31,138 nt of DNA, taken from NCBI GenBank assembly GCA_019648995.1, contig BLXT01003738.1, forward strand, positions 877,747-908,884, written 5' to 3'. The notes under the pieces were generated by a model that saw only the letters and a program-made list of their open reading frames with translations, made no database searches and was not told the DNA's origin. The position numbers and the translations under genes were made by a program. The number at the start of each line of letters is the position of its first letter. Positions within the stretch are counted from its first letter, which is position 1. This document shows positions 18,234 through 29,665 of the stretch, one piece after another. The DNA comes from Plakobranchus ocellatus. Taxonomy: Eukaryota > Mollusca > Gastropoda > Plakobranchidae.

Positions 18234-19598
18234 CTGCAGAAGAAGGCACCCTATATTGTAGCTATGCATTAAAACAAACAAGAGAACATTCAAACAAATA
18301 TGTATGTATTAAAAAAAAGTCAAAATATTGTAACATAAAACAAGTCAAAACATTGTAACATACGAGATCCTTATACAATTACATAACCCAAAATTTTTCT
18401 TTTCTAGAAGTAGTAGAAGGATTATAGAGAACTGGCTTTACAATACATGAATAAATGTACTGGAACAAAAGTTAATATAAATTATAACATCATCTTCGCA
18501 ACAGCTCATTTCCCCTAAAAGTTTACAGTCTTTTTTTTTTGGCAAGGGAAGAGATTTGAAGAAAACACAAACATGGAGGAATATTTATAGGATAATTCAG
18601 AGGCAATGATTGGGATATTTGTAAAGGAGACAGGTGTAGCTTCAAACGTGGCATTCACAAAATTATACATCACACATCATTCACTCACTTTTTCAACATC
18701 AAGTTTTTGGAGGTATTATTGAAAAAAAAAATGTGTATGAAATCTAAATTTCAACAGTGAAAAATGAAAGAATTAATATACCTAGCATGTTTTATAGTAT
18801 ACTCTTATTATCATTTGTTGGGCTATAAAGTACCATTATTTACTTTTTAAAAATCTTGAACAGAATTTTTTTTTTTTTTTTTTTTTCTCAGAGGAGATTT
18901 CCAGTCACTAAGAAGTCAAGATGTGCAAATGTAATTTTACTAGTTTTTATTCTATTAATGGTTTCTGTTGTTCATCTTTTCAACTCTTCTTTACTTAAAT
19001 ATTGCTTTGTAAATTACAGATCATGCTGGAGTCTAATTGAATTGGAGTGCAAAAAAAAATAATAAATAAATAAAAAGAGAAGCTGGACACTCTGCACAGA
19101 ATACAACCTTTCTGAAACATTTACACTAATCTGCGTTAGGATATCTTAGAGTAATCAACATAAAATCCGTATAAGGCACTTTATTGGCTGACCAAATCTG
19201 TGGAGGAAAATATATAATGCTTGTTAAATAAGGAGCAAAATATATGAGTATATAACAATATATAAAAGAAAAGTTTTTTTCAAACGTTTTATGCAAGCAC
19301 AAAAAAAATGTTTATATCCTTCAATGGTAGCTCAATTGAAGCAAGATATGTTGTAGCTTATCTTACCCTAATGAAATATGAAGCATATGAGCTTGATTTA
19401 AATGTAAACGTCTCTCTTCATCTCCATCTCCAATAAATAATCAACTCTGCCATTTTACAAAGCTTGAGATTTCCAATGCATAAAAACAATTAGGTTAAAA
19501 TTTTTAACAATTTCAGTGCTAGCTGCAACTGAGACTAAGCTTTATTTTACCAAAACAATTATGCCCATCATTTAAAAATAACAAAAACTCTATTTATA
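18234..19598. other. Last intron or 3'UTR of the cadherin gene, nothing firm
   Basis: AT-rich. No minus-strand open frame with cadherin-tail features (beta-catenin- or p120-binding acidic motifs) was found. Confidence 0.4.
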
Positions 19599-19806
19599 TT
19601 GCCATGAAAATTTGTATAAGAAAATTCCTTCACAAAAAGGAAGTTTGCGAAGATTGGCCTTAGCCAAGAAACCAATTTTTTTTGTAGCAGTTATCAAATT
19701 TACATTGCATTTAAATTGTTGCAATGAAAAGAAATTTTGTTGGCTTAAGCCAGGACAAGCAAACTTCCTTTCTGTTATGGAATTTCTATAAGAATTTTCA
19801 TAACAA
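19599..19806. mobile_element. Imperfect inverted repeat (foldback), about 208 bp
   Basis: The left arm 19599-19678 and right arm 19732-19806 pair over about 75-80 bases with indels; the core AAAGGAAGTTTGC (19636-19648) is exactly inverted at 19759-19771, and TTGGCT/AGCCAA and TGAAAAT/ATTTTCA agree at the ends. Loop about 53 bases. It may be a MITE or a long hairpin transcript. Confidence 0.6.
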
Positions 19807-19824
19807 GTTATCTGACATCTTTCA

Positions 19825-19828
<4 letters not shown>

Positions 19829-19897
<69 letters not shown>
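19829..19897. repeat. (GA)n microsatellite
   Basis: About 34 uninterrupted GA units, immediately right of the foldback and 55 bp from the cadherin juxtamembrane exon. Confidence 0.97.
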
Positions 19898-19899
<2 letters not shown>

Positions 19900-19951
19900 T
19901 GTGTGTATGTGTAAATTTACATAAAAAACAGCAGGAATCAATAGCACTTAC

Positions 19952-19983
19952 AGGTTTGTCTTGTCTCCATGTACCGCCGGTAC
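19952..19983 (-). CDS. Cadherin juxtamembrane microexon (32 bp, residues 489-499)
   Basis: The acceptor is tttactcctcag|G and the donor CAAACCT|GTAAGT. It encodes KYRRYMETRQT, a positive-inside stop-transfer sequence right after the helix. If the donor is not used the frame reads CKCY and stops at 19940-19938, giving a natural alternative C-terminus. Confidence 0.8.
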
Positions 19984-22900
19984 CTGAGGAGTAAAATTAT
20001 GGGAAAACTGAATAAGTATGTACAAAGAAAATCGTTCTTTTTTATATCATGATGAAAATTTGTCAGTAACTTTTTGTGCATTTTTTTTTTCATTTTGAGA
20101 GGACAGTTGTCAAAAACATCTTTGCACCTGATATCTGAATTTGAATTTCTTGCTATGCACACTTATACAGGAACCGTAACAGTGCCACTTGTCACTGGGA
20201 AGTGTGCAACTAGGCCATAGGGATATGATATTATTTTGCAGTTTGGTGCTCCTTTACCAGGATTTTTCCTCTCCATATGAATAAAAATGAAAAAAAAAAA
20301 AAAAAAAAAAACAAGAAATATCTGCAACAAGAAAATGTAATTTCATCCACAGATCTACTTCTCTTTCACTGTAAATAATTAGTTAATCTTAAAATTGATA
20401 TGTAAATCAAATAACTCATCCTGTATTAATTATTCAGTTTTATGATTTTCCACACATCAATGAAATATGCAATTCTACAGGTAGCAAACACTTAATCATC
20501 TCTGAAAGTTTGAAGTTTGAAAAGATTTCACGAGAATTTATTATTTAAAAAAAAAAAAAGAGTATGACAAAACGCTATAAAATGGCTGTGGCTCAGCTTG
20601 CAGTAAGATTTGTTTTGAACCTACTCAACAATCTATAATATCCTTAAGTGATCTATGAAATGAATTTACACTGTGAATGTCTGCATGAAATAATGAGTTT
20701 TATATAAAATGTATATTGGTATGAATTACAGTGTAAATTTTGAGCTTCTATCATAATGTAGCCTTGTTATACAGATTATAGCGGTTAAATCTATGGCCAT
20801 AGTGGAATTAAAAAAAGAATGATGTGCATTGCTGATAAATATTCAGATCTAAATAACTCAAGATTAAAAACTTTCATTAGGATATGGATGAGGGAGCTTT
20901 CAAACTTTCTTTTTTTCTTCAAACAATATATCAATTTCATTTAATTAATTCGGGTCATTCATATTGCTTTCATAATTTGCAAAAAAGGGTATGGAAACAC
21001 TACAAGAATTTAAGTTGCATTCAAGGTCAACTTTTAATCTAATTATACTTTACACAGTAATGTGAATTTCATGATAATTCTTTTGTGCATCTTTGTTGAT
21101 ATAATATTAATTTGTCAATATAGAAACTGAAGCCATGTATTGCATTGAAAAACCTTAAAAAGTAGCACTTCAACAGCAAGGAATGGTTGGTGAAATATTT
21201 AAATCTGGCAGATTAAGAATTGTGATGAAGACATGCCACTTTGCAATTTACAAAAAATTTCATTATTGTCTCACAGGAATGTCTATAAATATTCAATTTC
21301 TCAAGCATAAAAAAAAAACTTGGATTGACTTTTAAAAATTATATGGTCAAAAGGTTTTAACAATTGTTGAATTGCACTGTTAAAAAAAATACACATAGTA
21401 GTTTTCAAAAAGTGATCATAACATCAAGCTATCCTTAGGTTTTCTCAATTTAACAAGAACTTGATAAGACAAGGTAACTGAGGTAAGATTACTCACTTGT
21501 CATATAACAGGCAGATGAGGACAATAAGGATGATGCAGCACACAAACAAGAAGATGGCCACTGCAACCAACACCCACCACAGGTCTCGCCAGCGCACATC
21601 TTCCTCTGATGACTGGGTTGGATAGCATTGCTGCGCAGACAAGGGCACAATGCAATAAGTATCAATATGAAACAAAAACATGTTGATGAAAAATTAAAAA
21701 GTAACTTGAAAATAAAATGAGCTTATTATGTAGTCATAGTTATGGCTTAAGAGATAACCCTTAAAAAAAAAATCCAACAAATTTTGTTATTTAAGATGAA
21801 TATTTAGATACTCACCTTGTCTTCCTTTATTATTACTGATTAAGGTATGATTAAAATAAATAGACATGGCACTACTACTGCTTTAACGTCATTGTTCATG
21901 TAAGTCAATTAGTGTGTTAAAAGTTTACAAATCAGCTTTCTTTAAACATTAAACAAGAAAACCTTGGAATGCTCTAGATATGTAAAAGGTGTTAGTTCAG
22001 GCAGAGTGTTAAACATAGAAAAGAATACAAGAGGGGGGAAAGATATGGCTCAGACTTAAAAGATCCCAACACTTAAACAGATGGCCTACTGCCATCTTTA
22101 TTTTTCTTCAAATGTTTAAGATAAATTTTTCTGAATGCATATATGTAACCAAGAAGCAAGGAGTTGACGTTACACAAATTCTGCTTTGCCATTCAACTAA
22201 AACAATTAAAAAAAAAAAAAAAAAAAGAAAAATACAGTGACGAGGGCAAGCAGAAGATTTCAGTACATGTACGAATTACTAAAAAAGTACAAAAAGTAGA
22301 TATGAAGAAAGAAAAAAACACCCACACACTCAAGGGCTAAGGTTTTTCTAGTACTATACAAATGCACAAAAATGCATAAGGTAAGCTTGTACATATTTGT
22401 GAACGTTATTAGCTTTGGGCATGTTGAATGTTGATACAACAAATATTAAAAATTGTCAGAACATTAAGTTTGAAAAGCAACAAGTAAATTATATGAGCCT
22501 ACCCCTCTGTCCACGTCATTGTATTGTGTTTGCGAAAGCACATCTCTATAACCCTGCTCGTCTAGCACACTTATAACTTGGCGAATGTTAAGGATAGTTT
22601 TGTCTTGCTCATCCACAGCTAAGAAGCAAACATCCGTCCTGCAAAAGAGGAAAATTATAATGTATTGCAGAATGCATAGCTAGAACCAGTAATGCACATT
22701 GGCTAGTTTAATATCAGCACACGCAATTGCAATGCTTCTTCATATTCAAAATTAAAAGGAAAATTAGTAACCCCTTTTTAAAATTTTTTTTTTTTGAAAC
22801 ATCCCTATGAAAAAAAAAATCAAGATTACCCTCATTGAGCAAGTTTTAGATTTTTAAGGTAGTCAAACCCTGTCAAATAAAAAGTTTCAACATATTTCTG

Positions 22901-25900
22901 CTGCCGTAGCAATAGTTTGTTTTGGATTAATTATTTTTTTTTCAGGATCTTCTTTCTATAGTAAATACATTAAATCTGCACAGCACTCACATCAAATACA
23001 GAGAAGATAAAGAAACAAAATTATGAATGTCAAGCTCTATAAATGCATTACTAGCTTTATGGGGTAGATATGTGCAGTGAATTTTTTAAATCCATTTTAA
23101 TATTTGTCTCTGACTAGCAAACACAGAATTGGCCTCTATCAATCCGTTTAAATGAACCCAGTGGTGCTTGAGGAATTTTGTCAAGAAAACATAAAGACTG
23201 ACTTTGCACTGTTCTATTGCACTAAAACAAGCAAGGAATCTGAGTGCAAATATTCAATCACACCCTGTAGTAAGTGTGCCTCTAGTGTATGTGTGTGCAC
23301 TTTGAGAGGATGTCAATGGCACAACAGCATGCCAACTTTGCAAGGATTGATGGAGATTGATAGTGTGAGTAAGACATACAATAATTCAAGTGAAGGTTGT
23401 TATTGAAACCACAGGATAGCAAGAACAAATGTAATGATTATGATGAGTTGGTTTTAGATTAAAATGATTTATCTGCATGTGGGTGCCATTATTAGTCGTA
23501 CAGCATTTGTGTATTTTTTTCTTTATTTTAAGTCTGTCATTGCATGATTATAATTTATATATAATGACATTTTGAAAATGGTTTGAGCTACAACTTTAAA
23601 CAAGAACTTGATCAACGTAAAACATACTATTTACATTGCATGTCTGACAATGTGCAATCTATAAATCATGATTTTAGCCTCACTGTCTTATGAGAGAAGA
23701 AAAATAATCAAGTTTGGCAAGAAACAAATGAAAAAGAAAACTAATGAAAGAAGTTTCTTTGATTTTGCTTTTGGCATTTCTTTAGAGCTCAAACACGTTC
23801 GTTTCAACCGTCAGTAAAGGACTAATTGTATGTTTTTTAGTTTTACTGGTTCTAATAAAACCTGCATTGCTGTGAAGAGGTATTTGGTAGACTTCTGAAT
23901 TTGCCAAGTCTTAAGACAATGAAGTTTGTATTTTTATTATACACTGAATTGTATCTATCATGCTCTCATTTGACAGATACAGAGGCCAATCTGTCTTACT
24001 GGGACATAACTAACTCTTTTAGCGTGACCCTCTTGCTTGCGTTTGACCACCAGTCATATCATGCGCCTTGCTCTAGAATAGTTGTGGTTAGACATGGCAT
24101 TTTGACTCACTTATCTGCTTCTATTCCATCCTGAGTTCTGTGCTCTGACAGCTGAAGAAAAGTGAAAGAATACCTTCTGTCGACAGCATCAAGTTCCCTG
24201 CAATATTGAGACAGAGAGTGTGCATTAAGCCAAGATTAAGATGGAATTTTAAAACAAATTAAAAAAAAAAATTATTATCTAAATGACTTTAAAGAATAGT
24301 GCAAGTACTAAATCTTTGGAGCTAATTCTGAAAGTTTTCAAAAGAAATGAACATCATATGTGACAGTGCTCAGATCTTGACACATTCCAATGACTTTGCC
24401 CCTTTGAGGCGTTGGTATATTGAGCATTGATGCTTAAGTTTTCTAATCGTTCAGACCAATGTTTTCTTATATCTTTTTTTAATCAAAGTTTTGTCTTTAG
24501 ATTGCAAGGTTTTTTTTGGATTGTAGCATCAGAGTTATCAAAGCTAATGCAACCATAAATGTGTGAGATCTGGTGATAATAAGTCTCAATAAAAACTTAC
24601 GAGATCATGTTTGAACTGTAACTGACAGCATCTGATGGTCTGTCACTAAGAATCAACTTCACAGCTTGGCCTTCATCGTGAACATAAATCTGATAAATGC
24701 ATCAAAAACAAAACTTCAGTCAAGTTTTCTCATGGGGCATAAAAGACTTCAACTCAACAGACCAGGGAACAAAAAAAAAAAAAAAAAAAAAACAACGCAC
24801 AAATTAAAGCAGAAGAGGCTTAAATTTAGCAACCAAAAATATTTTAAAGAGAGATGAAGACAGAAAGGCAAATTTCAAAGCAGACATCAAGTAAAAACTT
24901 CAAAGTTGCAGATAAGGCAATGCAGAACATTTATGTCCAGAGCCACAACAAAATGAGACTTTTACAGCAAGAACTAAGGCAATAAACTGATTAAATAATG
25001 TAAATGCACAGTTTTAAAAAAAATTCCTTAGACCCAAAGCGTCTTACAACCTATGGACAAGTCTCACAATGTTCCACTAACTGAAACCGATGGTTGTTTT
25101 CTAAGGGGCTTAAAATCTTTTCTGTGGCTGAGTTTTCTGCAAACCATCTGATTTTGTGATTTAGCGATATATGTAAGTTTACATCAGAGCCCATACTTAT
25201 AAGACACTCATTGAGTATGCGTTTTACAATCTATGAAATTTATTAATATTATTCTACTGAATGAGAGGTAAACACTGGCAATAACTATTATTTATATAAT
25301 AGTCACTTTCCATGCAGTAAGTGGAGTCTAACAAGACTGTAGCAGAAGCATAATAATGATAATTTCCCTCTTCATGCATGGCTCTGGAAGCAAATGTCTA
25401 CTAGTTATTAACAAAGATGGGAAAAGGGAGGAGGGTAATAAATACACCCAGTCAGTGGTCAATGGCTCAGTGCTGTGTTTGACTTGCTGATCCACACACA
25501 CACATATACACATATTTATGTATCCTGTAGATGTAGGCCTATAGACTTCATCCTCTTGTCATTTAACTTCCGTCACACACAACCCTTTGGCCCACATGCA
25601 GAGTGATCATAGGCTTAACTTGAGGATTTGAGGTGGTCTTGTGCATGTGAACTGGTTACACTTAGCATAGTGTTATATGAGGAGAACTTGGGGGAAAGAG
25701 GTACAGCACAATACTTGATAGACAGCACAATACTTGATAGCATCAACTTTGATAGACAAGGCATGTAGATCTAGGCCTGTTTATGACAAGTTAAGTTTTA
25801 TCCGATTGAAATCGTAGGGCAGGGAAATTTTAGATGCTTCTTTTTTTCCTTCAGCCTCCAGATTTCATTATAGTTATTACCGAGGAAGCAGTTTATATGG

Positions 25901-28900
25901 CCTAAGTAAAGAGAAAAAAACTTGTCTCTTCAAATCTCTCCTTATAGTGAAAGTTGCTGTAATTTAAGCTGTTGCTAAAAAGGGATTCCAATGCATTGTG
26001 GTCTCAGAGGGAAAAAAAATATACATAATTCTTTAATTCAGGTCGAAAAAATCTCATCTAGATCTATATGAAAAAAAGTACATAGAGAGAAACAGGAACC
26101 TGAAACGGTAAAATGCAATAAATGAAACAATACCAATAGTGAACAAGCTTTTACAGAACAATACTTAAGATCTAATTCTAAGATCAGAATAAAAACAGAA
26201 ATAAAAAAATAATAGGGCCTACTCAGCTGAATTCTTAATAAAAGTGTGGGACTAGACGGCTAGAGCATCCTAGGAGATCTCTCCAAGTTATATAATGTAG
26301 AATAGATTTGAACGCGGAGGAAGTAAAGACAAAGCAAAAAAAAAAAAAAAATCAAAACTAAAAGAAAGAAAATGCCATGATACACAATTAATTTCATGAT
26401 CAAATATGTATACAAAGCAAAAAGGAAAGGCAAATTATTGATTTTTTTCATGCTTTACTCACCGTAACCTGCACAGTATCCGTGAATGCTGGGTTCCCAG
26501 CATCAATAGCCTGCACTGTCAGTACAAAGCGACCACCAGAGAAGCTCTGATACGATGGTAGAGCAGGATAGAGTGCGCCACTGGCACCACGTAGAGTGAA
26601 CACATCAGCAGAGGCCTGCTCAGCACCAGACTGGAAAATAAACACTGAGCTCGTCACACGATACAGTATGACGTTGTTCGTGGCACCATCAGGGTCTGTG
26701 GCTGCCAGTGTGATTACAGGGCCTGTTGGCGGTCTAGTTTGCACAACTGATAGAAAGAAAGATTTTTAAAAATTAAAAAAATTTTTAAAAAAATTACTTG
26801 TAGGATAGTTTTTTTTCTATTCAAAATAAACATATGACAGAGATTCAATAAAAATATGAAAATCATGCATAGTACGCCCTAAAACAATAGTTGCAGGAAA
26901 TTTGCTGTTATTCAAAATGAACTTATGAGACAATAGATTCAAATAAAATTGGGTCATGTATTGAATTGTTTGACATGAGCTTAAGGGAATGCAAAGATTA
27001 AAGGGTTATTTTGCAAGCTGAGTCAACATTTTTTGTCTTCAAGTGTCTTCTATGCAAATACTCATTATGGCATAATCTTGATGAAAGCTCAATTTCACAA
27101 GGTAGCATCTTCTAATAAAAAAACAAAATTTAAAAAATTTAAAAAGAAGAAAGAAACTTACAAAGGTACATGTTTACACTGTAAGTGATTACAAATCCTC
27201 CATAAAAAATAATTTTTGTTAAGAAAAAAATTTTGCAAGTCTTGCCAAATCATCCCTTTTGCCATTCCCAAAATTTTACACTATGGTATTTCAAGTGTTT
27301 ATCTCGAAATCTTTCAATTTCGTATTTTTGCTATTCATATACATTTACATATTTTTAAATTCATATAGCGATTTATCTAATGTCATGTTGAAGAACATTA
27401 ACACTTTTTTTATCTTGGACACAGCAACACTCTTGACGCTTACCTGCTACCAATTCACTCTCTGGGAATCGCGGTCCATTATCATTTTCATCCACAATGA
27501 CAACATTGATGTAAGCAACGTTGTCTAGCTGCATATCCACTTGATCAGTATCAAAGGATCGCTTTTTCCTTCCGGCACTTATTGGAGAGAGTGACAGGGC
27601 CCGGACACACATTATGTAGTCATTGCGTTGTTCATAGTCAACATTAGCATTGGTTGTTAAGCCCCCAGTGGTGCTGTTAAGGCTAAGGATTGAATCAACA
27701 TTACCTCGTCTACCTGTAAGAAAAAATTTTGAGATCATAACCGATAATGCATGGTAGAGTTTATAACTGTTGTAAGGTAGTTTCACTCTTGACAGGCTTT
27801 TCATTTTAGTGTGTATTTATAAAAAAATTTCAGCATCTGGCTTTTCTGTCTTTGGCTTTTACAATTTAAGGGAGATTTTTATAAATGAGAAAAGGCTAAA
27901 CCTTCAAGTCCGTGATGAAAATTGGAAGGCTGTGAAATACGAATATGACAGAATGATGCACAATTAGCTTTATGTATGACTAGTTATAGTAAAAGGATAA
28001 TGAAGCACAGCCCCACAGGTCAAACCCAAATGTATACAAATGGGATATTTTGTGGTATGAACATGTACATTGAAATATTTATACTTCATATATAAGTCTG
28101 GGATTCATTTGAACATGTTTTGACATTACTTGATAACCATGGACAGATGATATAAATTATACATTTAAACCAAATCTCCTTGGATAATATGCCAGAATAA
28201 GTCAAGGGACACTGCACACATAAATCACATATTAATGACTACCTTAAAGTTGGTTTCATTTACACCCATATTGAGCACTCACTTAACAAAGTCATCCACT
28301 ATCAGTGAAGGGATTTGAAGTAAAACTACTTCCCTAAAGTTTAGACGGAGGAGTACCAGCTTGTATGAGGAACAAAATGTATCTAGCATAACTGATTCTG
28401 AGCAGTGCTGTCTGCAAGGGTTGTCAATCATTATGCTGATGCACATTTTTTTTTTTTACTCTGTGTGCTAAGCAGGATTCCCCTCAATGGAAATCTAAAC
28501 AAACATGCAGCTAAATAGAACTGAGACAAAACAAATTGATATTTAGGTTGTGGGTTATTTCTGACCTTTAGAAAGCACACTTCAAAATAAACTTTAAAAT
28601 CCTAGAGAAATGTTAAAATCGATTCTGCTTGATTACTTACAGTAGTCGTTTCTTGAGTCAAGCTCATAGTATATACGAGAGAATTCTGCCTTATCCGGGT
28701 CGCAAGCACTCAACACATACACCAATGAATCTACAGGGGTGTTCTCTCGTACAAGCAGCCTCAATGGTCGATCAATCTAAATGAGTTTAAAAAATTGCCA
28801 AGGCAAAGTATTGTTAAGAAAAATATATCTTTATCAGAGGAACAAGAAACAATTAGAGTGAGAACACCATTAGAAGTGAGGCTGTTCAAATTTTTAAAAA

Positions 28901-29607
28901 TGCAAAAAAGGAGTGACTATAAGAAAAGGGTGGAAAGATGGAAAAAAGAAAAGTGGCAAGGGGAGGGAAGGGGTAATCCAAAAAGATTCAAAGAGTCATT
29001 CTTTTCCCACAGCAGGCTTGATTTAAAAAAAAAAAACAGTAACGAAGATTTAACAAAGTTCCTATTTAATAATTGAGTGAACAACAAATATTGAAGATAA
29101 CCGCTTTGTTATGTGAATTATCTGCACATTATTTGAAGAAAACTAAAAAACCATTTGCAATGATTCTACTATGTACGAGGGCTTTACCACCAATATATGA
29201 ACCATAACACTACACATCACCACGCATTTTAAATAAAGCTGGAGCAATATAAAGAACATGTATAGGACTTGAAGAATAACAGACAATAAACACCTTCATT
29301 TGGCACTAAAACGTAGTTAGGAACACCAAAAAACCCTTTGATTTGAATGTTTCCTGTTTATATGAGACCAACTCACAGCTTCACATTGGCGATAGTTTTT
29401 GGGATTGGTGAAAGTGGGTTGATTGTCATCTTTGTCAGTGAGTTGAACAATTATCTTGCGTCCAGTGCGAATGATGTCAGGATTTGAAGTATCTTCAGCA
29501 TATACCAGCAGCTGTAGAGAAAGAGCATGAAAAGATTGCATGGCCGTAAGTTGTTATAATTTGATAAGAGAGAACGAGAGAGAAAGGGAGAGAGAGGGAG
29601 AGAGAGG

Positions 29608-29665
<58 letters not shown>

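Noticed and set aside
23152..23406. Cys-rich 84-codon plus-strand frame (looks like a small secreted peptide)
   Set aside because: No signal peptide, no regular Cys spacing, and it lies in a cadherin intron.
28795..29076. Lys/Arg-rich plus-strand 93-codon frame
   Set aside because: Reflects a purine-rich intron strand; no domain or splice signals.
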